NCBI GenBank assembly: GCA_030656015.1
Contig: JAUSNX010000004.1
Location: 124,001 to 188,000, forward strand
Length of the DNA stretch: 64,000 nucleotides
Direction: 5' to 3'
Source: Methanobacteriaceae archaeon
GTDB taxonomy: Archaea; Methanobacteriota; Methanobacteria; Methanobacteriales; Methanobacteriaceae
Positions 12,720-22,361 of this stretch are shown piece by piece (position 1 is the stretch's first letter; every line of letters starts with the position of its first letter). The notes beneath the pieces were generated by a model. The model saw nothing but the letters and a program-made list of their open reading frames with translations, was not told the DNA's origin and made no database searches. The position numbers were made by a program, and so were the translations under genes.

Positions 12720-13646
12720 ATGTTGAATCCATCTGATTTTATTAAAGAATCTATTGAAGAAATAAAGAAAACTGTTGGGGACGAAACTGCAGTAATAGGA
12801 CTTTCTGGAGGCGTTGACAGTTCTGTTGCATCAGTTCTGACTAAAGAAGCCTTGGGAGATAATTTGATTGCTGTTTTTGTTGACCACGGACTTTTAAGAG
12901 AAGGAGAAGCAGAATACGTTCAAAAAACATTTGAACCCCGCTTAAATTTCAGGTGCGTAGATGCTTCTGAAGAGTTTTTAGATGCCCTGGAAGGTGTAAG
13001 CGATCCTGAAGAAAAGCGAAAAATAATCGGAAAAATATTTATTGACGTCTTTGAAAGAGTGGCCGAAGAGGTAGGGGCCAAATTCCTGGTTCAGGGAACC
13101 ATCGCTCCCGACTGGATTGAAAGTGAAGGGAAAATTAAATCCCACCATAATGTGGCCTTACCCCACGGACTGGTTTTAGAAATAGTTGAACCAATAAGAG
13201 AACTCTACAAAGACGAAGTAAGGATAGTAGGTACTGAACTGGGGATTCCAGATGAACTGGTAAATCGTCAGCCTTATCCCGGGCCTGGCCTGGCCGTAAG
13301 AGTTACTGGTAAATTATCCCATGAGAAAATATCTATTTGCAGAAAGGCCAATGCTATTGTGGAAGAAGAAGTTCAAAAGGTCGGTGTAGATAAAGAACTA
13401 TGGCAATATTTCGCCGTTTTAACCGATACCAAGGTTACCGGTGTTAAAGGAGACATTAGAGATTATGGTTACTTGGTAGTGCTTAGAATGGTGGCCTCCA
13501 TGGACGCCATGACTGCTCACGTGCCCGAACTTCCTTGGGACATGGTTAAGACCATTTCACGGAGAATAACCGCTGAGATTCCAGAAGTAACTCATGTTTC
13601 ATTGTCGGTTAGTGATAAACCACCAAGCACTATTGAGTTTGCTTAA
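12720..13646 (+). CDS. guaAB: GMP synthetase, ATP-pyrophosphatase subunit
   Basis: A 308-residue catalytic subunit converting XMP to GMP with ATP and the ammonia delivered by GuaAA. The PP-loop is GLSGGVDSS near residues 27-35. The C-terminal GMP synthetase dimerisation domain includes [12 protein letters not shown] and ends in KPPSTIEFA, close to the canonical end. SD GGTGAAAAT supports the ATG. A perfect hairpin plus T-run follows the stop. Confidence 0.94.
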   Translation: MLNPSDFIKESIEEIKKTVGDETAVIGLSGGVDSSVASVLTKEALGDNLIAVFVDHGLLREGEAEYVQKTFEPRLNFRCVDASEEFLDALEGVSDPEEKRKIIGKIFIDVFERVAEEVGAKFLVQGTIAPDWIESEGKIKSHHNVALPHGLVLEIVEPIRELYKDEVRIVGTELGIPDELVNRQPYPGPGLAVRVTGKLSHEKISICRKANAIVEEEVQKVGVDKELWQYFAVLTDTKVTGVKGDIRDYGYLVVLRMVASMDAMTAHVPELPWDMVKTISRRITAEIPEVTHVSLSVSDKPPSTIEFA

Positions 13647-13688
13647 ATCAAACTTTTTAAAAAAGTTTGATCAAAATGTTCTTTTTTT
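13647..13688 (+). terminator. Hairpin terminator after guaAB
   Basis: A perfect inverted repeat starts with the base after the TAA stop: 12-base arms at 13647-13658 and 13660-13671 around one A. A T-rich tract ending near 13688 follows. It lies between convergent genes and could serve both strands. Factor-independent hairpins of this form are unusual in archaea, where T-runs alone usually suffice. Confidence 0.6.
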
Positions 13689-13739
13689 AAAAAATATTTA
13701 ATAGTTTTCTAAAATAATATTCTAATATCTATTTATTAA

Positions 13740-14687
13740 TCATTTATTTTTAATTTTAGAGTACATTTTTTCAGTAACTGGAGTTTTAACATCATATTTA
13801 TTGGCCAATCTAATAATGGTCCCTCCAAAAAGATCTCCTTCATTATTTTTACCTTTCATTAGATCCTTATGATAAGAAGTAGTGGTTTCATAGGGGAAAT
13901 TATTTCCTTTTTCCAAAGAGTCTTCTATAATAGTTTTACGCAAGTTTACACCCTCAAATTCTGCAATAGCGACAATTTCTTCCATTATAATTTTAACAGA
14001 ATCTTTAAGTTCGTTATTTTCCATTATTTCTCCTAAAGTTTTGTTATAGGCTGCAGAAACTAATCCAAATGATGCTATGAACATATATTTTTCCCAAATT
14101 GCAGGTAGGGCATTTTCCTGGTATTCGTAATTAATATTGAGATGATCAAACAAATTAACCACGGAATTAACAGAACAGTCTGGAAATTCTGGATCTTGGC
14201 CAAATATTATTTTTCCATCCCCTCCACTTTGGGTAACCACTCCTGGTTTTTCAATATGAGTCCCCACATATACACATGCAGGCAAAATTAGGCATTTAGA
14301 TATTTTTTCTCTAATTCTGTGGTATATATCAATTCCATTTAATAAAGGAAGTATTATAGTATCCTCATTAATATTTTTAGAAATTTCATCCAAGACTTCA
14401 TCCAAATCATAACCTTTTACAGAGATTAAAATTAAATCTGGAGATTCCAGTTCTTTAAAATTATCTACGGCTATGTTTGGATGGGTAGTGATCTCTTTTT
14501 TAGGTGTTTTTAAAATTAACCCATCTTCTTGAATTTTTATTAAATGCTCGCCCCGAGCTATGAAACTTATTTTTAATGATTCATCACCCAATTTTTCCAG
14601 ATTATGTGCCATTTGGCCACCGAAAAATCCCCCCACGCCCCCAGTTCCATAAATACAAATATTTTTTATTTCAGCTTTCTGATTCAT
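13740..14687 (-). CDS. 2-dehydropantoate 2-reductase family protein (PanE/ApbA-like)
   Basis: A 315-residue ketopantoate reductase family member that would use NAD(P)H to reduce 2-dehydropantoate to pantoate for CoA synthesis. The Rossmann motif is IYGTGGVGGFFGG near residues 12-24. LLNGIDIYHRI near 119-129 and the WEKYMF segment match the ApbA_C arrangement. Length is normal. The start has only a weak SD (GGTTACAAA). Single gene, convergent with guaAB and divergent from the methyltransferase. Because this family also holds other 2-oxoacid reductases, the exact substrate is not certain. Confidence 0.8.
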   Translation of the reverse strand: MNQKAEIKNICIYGTGGVGGFFGGQMAHNLEKLGDESLKISFIARGEHLIKIQEDGLILKTPKKEITTHPNIAVDNFKELESPDLILISVKGYDLDEVLDEISKNINEDTIILPLLNGIDIYHRIREKISKCLILPACVYVGTHIEKPGVVTQSGGDGKIIFGQDPEFPDCSVNSVVNLFDHLNINYEYQENALPAIWEKYMFIASFGLVSAAYNKTLGEIMENNELKDSVKIIMEEIVAIAEFEGVNLRKTIIEDSLEKGNNFPYETTTSYHKDLMKGKNNEGDLFGGTIIRLANKYDVKTPVTEKMYSKIKNK

Positions 14688-14817
14688 TTTGTAACCCGAT
14701 TATTATTTTAATTATTAGTTTTATTCAATTCAACTACAAGCATATAATTATCTTATTTTAAAATTAAACATGAATTATAATATCTTTTAAATGAAATATT
14801 TATCTCAAGTGATAATA

Positions 14818-15486
14818 ATGAATCTAAAAAATAATTATATGACTAAGATTCCTAATCAAGAACCATACTGGGACGAAGTAGCCGAGAAAAAAGAATTCCC
14901 CACTCCTTTTCAATTAAAAGAGTTTGAAAAATACGTCTCACAAGATATGAAAATCCTGGATGTGGGCTGTGGTTATGGCCGGACATTGAATGAACTCCAT
15001 GAGAATGGATTTAAGAATTTAAGGGGCATAGATTTCTCCCAGGCCATGATAGATCGTGGATTGAAATTACATCCCCACCTGAATCTTTCTAAGCATAATG
15101 GTGAAAGATTACCATTTTCTGATAATGAATTTGATGCCGTGCTCCTTATTGGAGTTTTAACCTGCACTGCAGATCAGAAAATGCAGGAAAACTTAATTTC
15201 AGAGATTTCAAGGGTTTTAAAAAAAGGCGGAATCTTATACATTAATGATTATTCCTTGAATAATGACCAGCGTAATCTGGAACGATATGAAAAATATGAA
15301 AACAAATATGGAATATATGGTGTTTTTGAACTCCTAGAAGGTGCTGTTTTAAGACATCATTCACCAGAATATATATCAAATCTAACAAAAGATTTTGAAG
15401 AATTAATATTTGAAAAAACTATTTATGATACCATGAATGGTAATAAATCAAATGGATTTTATTATATGGGTAAATTAAAAAAATAA
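14818..15486 (+). CDS. Class I SAM-dependent methyltransferase
   Basis: A methyltransferase of 222 residues from the chosen start. The SAM-binding motif I is ILDVGCGYGRTLNEL, and SDNEFDAVLLIGVLTC marks motifs II/III of the UbiE/Methyltransf_11 type. An in-frame ATG 27 bases upstream (14791) has no SD, while the ATG at 14818 follows AAGTGAT, so I moved the start. The substrate is not recognisable. It is alone on its strand between two genes of opposite direction. Confidence 0.8.
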   Translation: MNLKNNYMTKIPNQEPYWDEVAEKKEFPTPFQLKEFEKYVSQDMKILDVGCGYGRTLNELHENGFKNLRGIDFSQAMIDRGLKLHPHLNLSKHNGERLPFSDNEFDAVLLIGVLTCTADQKMQENLISEISRVLKKGGILYINDYSLNNDQRNLERYEKYENKYGIYGVFELLEGAVLRHHSPEYISNLTKDFEELIFEKTIYDTMNGNKSNGFYYMGKLKK

Positions 15487-15515
15487 ATATGAATAAATTT
15501 AATTTTAAAGACCCT

Positions 15516-16067
15516 TCACAACTCTAAACTCCTAATCCAATCCTCAGTAGAAATTACATCACTGAATTTCATGGCCTGAACAATTAAAATGGCCTTATGG
15601 AGTTCCTCAGCATTAATATCTCCGGCATAATTTGATAAATCAAGAGTTCCAGTGGCATCATCTATAAATTCCACATCAAAACCCAGATGCATGGCCTGTC
15701 GGGCCGTGGTATCGCAGCACAGGTGAGTCATGTATCCACAAATGGCCACGTTTTCTACATTATTTTCTTTTAAATATGCTTCTAATTGAGTTCCGGTGAA
15801 GCTTCCAGGTAAAGTTTTCTCAATTATAATATCATGGTCTCTTTTAAGGACATCTTCGTGAATTTCCCATTCTTTGGATCCTTTTTTAAAAGTAAAAGAA
15901 TATTCATCAGAACTGGTGTGTTGAATAAGAATTACAGGAATATTTTTTTGATTGGCTGAATCTATAGCCAGTATTATGTTTTCAAAACTATTTTCTGGAT
16001 ATTCAATTGGTAATTTACCATCAAAATATTCATTTTGCACATCTATTACCAGTAAAGCTTTTTTCAT
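15516..16067 (-). CDS. Isochorismatase-family cysteine hydrolase
   Basis: A 183-residue member of the cysteine hydrolase family that includes nicotinamidase, isochorismatase and ureidoacrylate hydrolase. The catalytic Asp lies in LLVIDVQNEYFDG and the nucleophile Cys in GYMTHLCCDTTARQA. A GTG nine bases upstream overlaps the SD AAGGAGTG, so translation should start at the ATG at 16067, seven bases after it. The second Cys in HLCCD is unusual but the motif is otherwise standard. Substrate unknown; it is not obviously linked to neighbours. Confidence 0.85.
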   Translation of the reverse strand: MKKALLVIDVQNEYFDGKLPIEYPENSFENIILAIDSANQKNIPVILIQHTSSDEYSFTFKKGSKEWEIHEDVLKRDHDIIIEKTLPGSFTGTQLEAYLKENNVENVAICGYMTHLCCDTTARQAMHLGFDVEFIDDATGTLDLSNYAGDINAEELHKAILIVQAMKFSDVISTEDWIRSLEL

Positions 16068-16165
16068 TAAATCCACTCCTTATGAGAATTTATTTGAGTT
16101 CTGAAACTTCTAAAAACTTATAGCCCATGTCTATAATTAATATCTACTTGTAAGGTAATAAATTT

Positions 16166-17023
16166 TTATAAATCTTTTTCTAAAGATATCATGGCATTTT
16201 TAGCAGATTTTTTTATCTCAATGTCATCAGATTCTCCCATTTTACTCAGGATTTCCAAGACTTCTGGAGATGATACACCAATCTGACCTAAACTTCGGGC
16301 CGATTCCCATTGCAGTTGTGGATCAGAAAAATTATTTAAAACTATAATTAAGAATTCTACAGCTTCTTTAGAATTTTTAAAAGCACTTAAAGACCGGATT
16401 ATTTTCCACAAGGTAACTTTATCCAAATTTTCATCTGAATTAATATCCTCTTGATTAATTCCCGCAATATTATCAAAGCAGTTAATCATTGGCATTAAAG
16501 AACTATAATCACCAGTTTTAGCGGCAATAGCACCTAAAGCATCAATGGCATGTTGCTTGATATAAATGTCTTTTTCACTTTCTAATAATTGAATCAAATA
16601 AGGTGTGGTGGGTTTTCCAATTTTAACTAAGGTTCTGGCCGCCATGTCCCGCACCAGAGGATAACTTTTCTTATTAAAATATTTTTTAGGTAATTCTTTT
16701 TCCTGGTTATTTCCTATTTGGCCCAGTAAATCTGCAACAGGGACAACTGCAGATTCTCCCATTTCTCCCAGAGCTTCAGAAATAGCGATTCTAGAATATA
16801 GAGCTTTTTCAATTTTTAAGGCGTGAGCAAGCAACACGATAGCATTTGTGTCTCTTTTATCCCCTAAAATCGTGGCCGCGATTGTTCTCTTCTGGGCCTC
16901 AGGGCTTTCCAGCATTTCAATCAATTGAGTGGTGGAGAAATTTAGATAGGGAGTCAAATCTGCTTTATTAATTTCTCCCCTCTTTTTTCGGCCTATTTTC
17001 TTTTTATCTTCACTTTTTGACAT
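16166..17023 (-). CDS. HEAT-repeat protein (PBS-lyase type)
   Basis: A 285-residue alpha-helical repeat protein. A basic head (KKKIGRKKRGE) is followed by tandem helical pairs with Ala/Gly/Asp repeats of the ALGEMGESAVVPVADLL, ALGAIAAKTGD and SLGQIGVSSPEVLEIL kind. Such proteins are scaffolds for protein contacts; partners are unknown. SD AGGAATT precedes the ATG. It diverges from the MBL gene at 17166. Confidence 0.85.
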   Translation of the reverse strand: MSKSEDKKKIGRKKRGEINKADLTPYLNFSTTQLIEMLESPEAQKRTIAATILGDKRDTNAIVLLAHALKIEKALYSRIAISEALGEMGESAVVPVADLLGQIGNNQEKELPKKYFNKKSYPLVRDMAARTLVKIGKPTTPYLIQLLESEKDIYIKQHAIDALGAIAAKTGDYSSLMPMINCFDNIAGINQEDINSDENLDKVTLWKIIRSLSAFKNSKEAVEFLIIVLNNFSDPQLQWESARSLGQIGVSSPEVLEILSKMGESDDIEIKKSAKNAMISLEKDL

Positions 17024-17133
17024 CTTAATTCCTAATTTATATTTAATAATCTAATTTAATATGTATTCTTTTTATTATATTATTAGAAAATAGTTTAAAT
17101 TAATATATTTTAAAATTCTAGAAAATATTAATT

Positions 17134-17146
17134 ATTATATATTTAT
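17134..17146 (+). promoter_or_regulatory. TATA box for the MBL hydrolase
   Basis: TTATATATTTATA, centred about 26 bases before the ATG at 17166, predicts a leaderless start there. Confidence 0.4.
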
Positions 17147-17165
17147 AACATTTATGGGTTTTAAT

Positions 17166-17804
17166 ATGAAAATAGCTGAAAAAGTTCATGCTTTAGAATC
17201 GACAAAAGGGAATTATGCTTATCTTGTTTTTGATGAAGAAATCACAGTAATTGATACTGGAATGCCCCGTCAGGGAACGGCCCTTTTAAAAGAATTAGAA
17301 TCATTTAATATGGAATTAAGTGATATTGAACACATCATGCTAACCCATCATGATATAGACCACATTGGAAATGTGGCCTTATTAGAAAAGGCCACTGGGG
17401 CCAAAGTATGGGTCTCTAAAGAAGATATTCCTTATATCTATGGTGAAAAACCACGCCCCGGAATAAAGAGAATACTATCAATATTTATGAAGCCAAAATT
17501 ACCTGAAAAGATAAATCCATACCCTGAAAATGGAATAATCAACAACCATATGGAAATTATACCATCTCCCGGACATACACCGGGCCATGTGTGTATCCTT
17601 TTTGAAGATGTACTTTTTGCTGGTGACTTGTTAAGAACATCACCAGATAAAATAAAGCCCATGATGTCCATTATGAACTGGAATGATTCCCTAATACATG
17701 AATCCATTGCAAAAATAGATAAATTATCTTTTAAATGGATATGTCCGGCCCATGGAGTTCCCATAAAACGTGGCGATCTTTGGGAAGAATTTTTGGAAAA
17801 GTAA
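17166..17804 (+). CDS. MBL-fold metallo-hydrolase
   Basis: A metallo-beta-lactamase-fold protein of 212 residues from the chosen start. The metal motif reads THHDIDHIGN, so the second ligand position of HxHxDH carries Asp instead of His, a known variant of this subfamily. Downstream ligands are seen in PSPGHTPGHVC, FAGDLLRTS and CPAHGVP. It is probably a glyoxalase II-like thioesterase or related hydrolase; substrate not determined. An ATG at 17154 is four codons upstream, but TATA spacing favours 17166. No SD is visible. Confidence 0.82.
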   Translation: MKIAEKVHALESTKGNYAYLVFDEEITVIDTGMPRQGTALLKELESFNMELSDIEHIMLTHHDIDHIGNVALLEKATGAKVWVSKEDIPYIYGEKPRPGIKRILSIFMKPKLPEKINPYPENGIINNHMEIIPSPGHTPGHVCILFEDVLFAGDLLRTSPDKIKPMMSIMNWNDSLIHESIAKIDKLSFKWICPAHGVPIKRGDLWEEFLEK

Positions 17805-17859
17805 TGGCTTGAAAATTTATTTTAATTTATTCTAATTAATTGAAATATTAATTATTATT

Positions 17860-18495
17860 TTAAAGTATTTCCAGAACTTTATTTTTCATAGCCCGGCCTA
17901 ATTTAAGGTGTTCATCGGCCTCCAGATGAATACCATCCACATCACTAGCCCGGACAACTTTAGAGGAATCTAAAAATTCACAATTATATTCTTCAGCCGC
18001 CTGTTTAAAATAAGACCCTAATTTTTCTGATTTCTCATTAGATCCTTCAAATTCCTCTGAAAATCTGGAAGAAGGGGATAATTCACCAATCAATGGTGGA
18101 GATACTAAAAGTATTTTTGGAGGATTTTCATCTATTCCAGAACCGCTTTTAACAATTAAATCCAGTAAAACTCTAATTCCGTTGGTAATTTCAGAAGCAG
18201 TTAATGAGAATCGAGATTTAAGATCATTAGTCCCTAAAAATAATATAACTAGGTCCAGTGGTTTATGAGAGGCTAAACATGGAATCAAATATTCTTTTCC
18301 ATTTTTAAATCCCCCATGTAATGGATCATCCCAAAGAGTGGTGCGTCCATTCAATCCCTCTTCAATGACTATGTAAAGATCATCCAATTCATTTTTTAAA
18401 ACCCCAGGCCAGCGTATACACGGACCAAGACGTTCACCAGTTACCGGATTATATCCCCATGTATTAGAATCCCCAAAACATAAAATCGTTTTCAT
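17860..18495 (-). CDS. SGNH/GDSL hydrolase (arylesterase-like)
   Basis: A 211-residue SGNH-family esterase. Block I is LCFGDSNTWGYNP with catalytic Ser in GDSN, block III is FLGTNDLK, and block V is DVDGIHLEADEHLKLG with the Asp/His pair. The sequence around the GDS block resembles bacterial acyl-CoA thioesterase I/arylesterases. There is no signal peptide, so it should act in the cytoplasm. SD TAGGTGTTTGA supports the ATG. Such enzymes are more common in bacteria; transfer is possible but base composition does not stand out. Confidence 0.85.
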   Translation of the reverse strand: MKTILCFGDSNTWGYNPVTGERLGPCIRWPGVLKNELDDLYIVIEEGLNGRTTLWDDPLHGGFKNGKEYLIPCLASHKPLDLVILFLGTNDLKSRFSLTASEITNGIRVLLDLIVKSGSGIDENPPKILLVSPPLIGELSPSSRFSEEFEGSNEKSEKLGSYFKQAAEEYNCEFLDSSKVVRASDVDGIHLEADEHLKLGRAMKNKVLEIL

Positions 18496-18732
18496 TCAAA
18501 CACCTATAATTAAATCATGATACTAAATTTACATCAATTATACATAATTAATGTTATAGATTACTTAAAATAATATGCTATTAATAAAAAAAGAATTAAT
18601 ATAATAAAAGCAATCAATTCAAGGACTAATATCCGACAAACATAACCAAAGAATTATTTTTTATTTTCATAAAACAGTTTGTGATAATCCTTAAAAATAT
18701 ATGAAATTAAAACCATATTTAATATTAGAATT

Positions 18733-19209
18733 ATGTCTTCTGAAAAATCTAAAAATGGAAATAAAAAAATACCAATCTATTTTTTTAAAAAAGATAAGGT
18801 AAAGCTAGTAGATCATATCCAGAAAAGTGATGGAGAGTGGAAATCTATTCTTGAAAGTGAAGCATATAAAGTAGCTCGAAAGAAAGGTACTGAGCTGGCC
18901 TTCACCGGAAAATATCATGACCAACATGAAGATGGTATCTACCAGTGCGTTTGTTGTGGAACCGATTTATTTGATTCCAAGACCAAGTTCGATTCAGGGA
19001 CTGGTTGGCCCAGCTTCTGGGATGCCATTGCTCCAGAAAATGTAAATTTCATCACAGATAAAAGTCTTTTCATGGTTAGGACTGAGGTTTTATGTACCCG
19101 CTGCGATGCTCATCTGGGACACGTCTTTGATGATGGTCCAAAACCTACCTTCAAGCGTTACTGCATGAATTCAGCTTCCTTAAAGTTTGTTCTTCGTAAA
19201 GAAATATAA
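18733..19209 (+). CDS. msrB: Peptide methionine (R)-S-oxide reductase
   Basis: A 158-residue MsrB that reduces methionine-R-sulfoxide in proteins using thioredoxin. Zinc site cysteines are C72/C75 and C121/C124; FDSGTGWPSF is the substrate-binding signature, and the catalytic cysteine is C144 in RYCMNSASL. A 30-residue basic N-terminal stretch precedes the domain. The ATG has no clear SD; a TATA-like ATATAT about 35 bases upstream suggests a very short leader. No msrA is seen nearby. Confidence 0.94.
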   Translation: MSSEKSKNGNKKIPIYFFKKDKVKLVDHIQKSDGEWKSILESEAYKVARKKGTELAFTGKYHDQHEDGIYQCVCCGTDLFDSKTKFDSGTGWPSFWDAIAPENVNFITDKSLFMVRTEVLCTRCDAHLGHVFDDGPKPTFKRYCMNSASLKFVLRKEI

Positions 19210-19297
19210 ATCTATATAAAAACCCCTTTAAAAATAATTTATTATATATTAATATTTCAGCTAATTAAAATTCTAAATTAATGAAGGTTTTAAAGCC

Positions 19298-20467
19298 ATG
19301 ATTAGAAGTAAAAATGCTTATCTCCAAAAATTAACGGCCCATATGAAAATGAAATCCATTAAAATTGGCCAGGAATTAGATGGAAGTACACCACCGTCTG
19401 TTTTTATTGGAAGCTGGAATTATCCCAAAGTTTATGCCGGGCCGATGATGGTTCCCATGCAGGGAGATACTGCCATAATGGATTCTCCAGAATCATGGAT
19501 TCCCGGTGAAAAGACTCAGGAAGATATAATTGGTTACCGTTTATCACTGGTGCGTGGAAAACAAACAGTGAGTATTGAGGATATTAATAATTCATTTGTT
19601 GAAAAACTACAAGAAATCTCTTTAGCATCAACATCTATTGACAGTGAAGCTACTTTCAATAAAAGACCCCGAGGATTATCTTTTAGTGAAGAAACAACTC
19701 CACATGGGCCCAGTGCACTGATAGAAAAATTTAACATAGATGCGGTTAAATGGGATCGGGAGCTGGAAAAAGTTTTTTATGACAGCGATTTAAGAGCTCG
19801 AGATGCTCTAACAGATCTACACAACAAAGGCGTTCCATTTTCTAATGTTCAAAAGGCATTTTCAGTAGGAGCCATTGGCACTGGAAAGCGAAGAAAATTG
19901 GTGCCTACTCGATGGTCTATAACTGCCTGTGATAGTACACTGGCCGATGATTTGCTTAAAAGTGTTAGAAACTATGAAATTATTGGCACCCACCGTGTTT
20001 ATGAATTTTCCAGTCTGAATAATTATTATGCTGTTATTTTAATACCAACTGAGTGGCAATACGAATGGATGGAAGCATTTATCAGAGTTTTAGGTAAAGA
20101 AGAGCTTATTTTCTCTGATTATGAAACCAATGCCGGTAAAAAAGAATATTCTCGTGTGGGAGGATGCTATTACACTTGTAAAATGGGAGTGCTGGATGCC
20201 CTTAATAGAGAACAAAAACAGGCCGGGGCCATTGTATTAAGGGAAGCTTATTCCGGTTATGTGCCATTAGGCGTTTTCAATGTGAGAGAAAATGTTAAAT
20301 ATGCTCTGGAACAACCATATAAAGAATTTGAAGATTTGAAATCTTCTTTAGCTTATGTTGGCAGCAAATTAAAAATCCCTATAAGTAAATTCATTAGAAA
20401 AAGCGACCTTTTAAAAGATATTTTACAGTCTAGACAAACCACCTTGGATGCTTTTTTAAAGAAATAG
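19298..20467 (+). CDS. Archaeal Nre-family DNA repair protein with PIP box
   Basis: A 389-residue Nre protein, a family of archaeal DNA repair factors that act with PCNA. Recognised by [20 protein letters not shown] near residues 30-50 and the conserved RWSITACDS block near 205. The last residues [10 protein letters not shown] form a PCNA-interacting (PIP) motif, Q380-L383-F386-L387. I see no N-terminal four-cysteine zinc finger, which some relatives have. SD GAAGG precedes the ATG. It follows msrB by 88 bp and may share its transcript. Confidence 0.88.
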   Translation: MIRSKNAYLQKLTAHMKMKSIKIGQELDGSTPPSVFIGSWNYPKVYAGPMMVPMQGDTAIMDSPESWIPGEKTQEDIIGYRLSLVRGKQTVSIEDINNSFVEKLQEISLASTSIDSEATFNKRPRGLSFSEETTPHGPSALIEKFNIDAVKWDRELEKVFYDSDLRARDALTDLHNKGVPFSNVQKAFSVGAIGTGKRRKLVPTRWSITACDSTLADDLLKSVRNYEIIGTHRVYEFSSLNNYYAVILIPTEWQYEWMEAFIRVLGKEELIFSDYETNAGKKEYSRVGGCYYTCKMGVLDALNREQKQAGAIVLREAYSGYVPLGVFNVRENVKYALEQPYKEFEDLKSSLAYVGSKLKIPISKFIRKSDLLKDILQSRQTTLDAFLKK

Positions 20468-20625
20468 TATTTTTTAAAAATAATATTAAATTTATAATGG
20501 CCATTAAATTAGAATTAAGATGGAATCTTATAAAGATGAAATAAATAACTAATTAGTGAATTTAAATTTTAATGAAATTTATTAAATATAGATTTAGGAA
20601 AATAACGACTTAAGGAAGGATAATA

Positions 20626-21651
20626 TTGAAACTGATCTTCAAAAAACCCACTATTGAAACTCAAAAGGCCATGAGTCATGCTGCTTTAAATCCATTTACT
20701 GGAAGAGGAATTAATCCAGAAATTAAATCCGCAGAAGAAAGTGTAAAAGAACTGACAGGGCATGAACATGTTAAATTAGTTAATAGTGGAAATTCAACCA
20801 TAATATCCACCATGAATGCTCTAAAAGGCCCATTTATTCTTCCAGATCAAGGCGGATGGATTGGCTTGAAAAAAATCGCTGAATTTCTAAAAAGAGAAGT
20901 TTATTTCATCCCCACTGAAAAGGGAATAATTTACCCAGATTTGCTTGAAGAATACTTAAAACAACTAAAAACAAATCCTTCTGCCCTATTTATTACTAGT
21001 TTCGCAGGATACACCGCAGAACAACCAGTTAAAGAATTATTTGAAGTTTGTTGTGAAAATAACATCATTTTAGTGGAAGACGCTTCAGGCAGTGTAGGGG
21101 ATCCTGAAAAAAGGCTCTGTAATGGTAACCATGCCCATATAATAATTGCATCTACAGGCTCTCCTAAAATTGTTAATGTAGGTAATGGAGGCTTTATTTC
21201 CACCAATGAAAAGAGAATATTGGATAATTCCCGTTTTCTATTGAAAACACTTAAGGCGGACCCTATTACTGCCGCAGGAATTTCCACAGAAATAAAGAAG
21301 GCTCCTTTTAATCTATTTGAAACTATGCATGCTTGTAAGATTCTTAAAAAGAATATTCAAAACACTTTTCATGAAGATAAAAGAGGAATTAATGTAATTG
21401 TCCCATCAAATGACCCTAAGGCCCATTCCAGAATTCTAAGAGAAAAAATAAACCTTGATGGTCGTAGTATTATAACAACTTGTCCCCTTTATGATCGTCT
21501 GATGGAAAAAGCTGTTTGTATAGAAATTAAGAATCTGGATACTGATTGTTTAAATAGAGGAAACCTTTCAGAAATTAAGGAACATATTGAAACTACAGTA
21601 TTTAACACGAGTAATAATGAATATGCTATGCATCCAAAATTAAAATGGTAG
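20626..21651 (+). CDS. DegT/DnrJ-like PLP-fold protein
   Basis: A 341-residue protein with the layout of fold-type I PLP enzymes of the DegT/DnrJ/EryC1 kind: LVNSGNSTIIS (phosphate-binding region, about 46-56), LVEDASGSVGDPE with the PLP-ring Asp (about 148-160), and ASTGSPKIVNVGNGGF where the Lys would be the Schiff-base lysine (about 179-194). It is shorter than typical sugar aminotransferases. It starts at TTG, supported by a strong SD GGAAGGA. Its 3' end overlaps the convergent cgi121 gene by 26 bases. Substrate unknown. Confidence 0.7.
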   Translation: MKLIFKKPTIETQKAMSHAALNPFTGRGINPEIKSAEESVKELTGHEHVKLVNSGNSTIISTMNALKGPFILPDQGGWIGLKKIAEFLKREVYFIPTEKGIIYPDLLEEYLKQLKTNPSALFITSFAGYTAEQPVKELFEVCCENNIILVEDASGSVGDPEKRLCNGNHAHIIIASTGSPKIVNVGNGGFISTNEKRILDNSRFLLKTLKADPITAAGISTEIKKAPFNLFETMHACKILKKNIQNTFHEDKRGINVIVPSNDPKAHSRILREKINLDGRSIITTCPLYDRLMEKAVCIEIKNLDTDCLNRGNLSEIKEHIETTVFNTSNNEYAMHPKLKW

Positions 21652-22192
21652 TTCTTTCTATGAGTGTGTAGGTGACACTTCCCAAAACTTCCATTTCTTC
21701 ATTTTCAATATTATAAATTTCCTTAAGAACTTGTTCATTTGCTTTTAATACACTATCATCCCGAGTAAACATCTCATTTAATTTATTTTCAATTCTCTGT
21801 GCAATATCAATAGAAGAACTGCATTCATTAGATTCATCAGTTTCATCAGAATTGCAACCCACTAAAACAGCACAAATATCCATGGGCCCCACTTTAAGTC
21901 CTAAAATTTCTATGGCCCGTGAAATTTGCCGTTGAGCAGATGCACGAAGACATATTTCCATTCCCAAATCTTTTGCAATGTTGTTTTTTCTCTTAAAAGC
22001 ATTGATAGCATGAATAGTAGCATTTAAAATGTGTTTTTCACCAGCTATACCTCGAGCATCTAAAAGTTGAACTGTAAAATTAGAATCATTATCATTTAAT
22101 TCATTAATTAATTTTAAAGTTGTAGCTACATCTTTAATTTCGGATTTGAATCCTATAACCTTAATTTGAGGAATATTATCATTTAAAATCAT
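21626..22192 (-). CDS. cgi121: KEOPS complex subunit Cgi121
   Basis: A 188-residue protein recognised as Cgi121 by the segment LRASAQRQISRAIEILGLK near residues 80-98 and the N-terminal DARGIAGEKHILNATIHA block. KEOPS makes t6A37 on ANN-decoding tRNAs; Cgi121 binds tRNA and activates Bud32. An Asp/Glu/Ser-rich loop (SDETDESNECSSS) is inserted before the last helices. SD TGTGATT supports the ATG. The 3' end overlaps the convergent DegT-like gene. Confidence 0.85.
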   Translation of the reverse strand: MILNDNIPQIKVIGFKSEIKDVATTLKLINELNDNDSNFTVQLLDARGIAGEKHILNATIHAINAFKRKNNIAKDLGMEICLRASAQRQISRAIEILGLKVGPMDICAVLVGCNSDETDESNECSSSIDIAQRIENKLNEMFTRDDSVLKANEQVLKEIYNIENEEMEVLGSVTYTLIERTTILILDA

Positions 22193-22361
22193 GAAATCAC
22201 AGGAAATGTCCTAGTTTAATAAATTATTTGATTTTTATTTATTTATTATTTGAAATAATTTAGATACACCAATAAAAGAATATTAATAAAAATTTAGAAG
22301 TTTTAGAATAAATAATTCAAATTCATGAATATTCAATTTTTATTTACCTATTAAATAAAAA

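Noticed and set aside
17154-17804. Zn-binding defect in the MBL protein (HHDIDH instead of HxHxDH)
   Set aside because: Asp at that position is a recurring variant of this subfamily, so I do not read it as inactivation.
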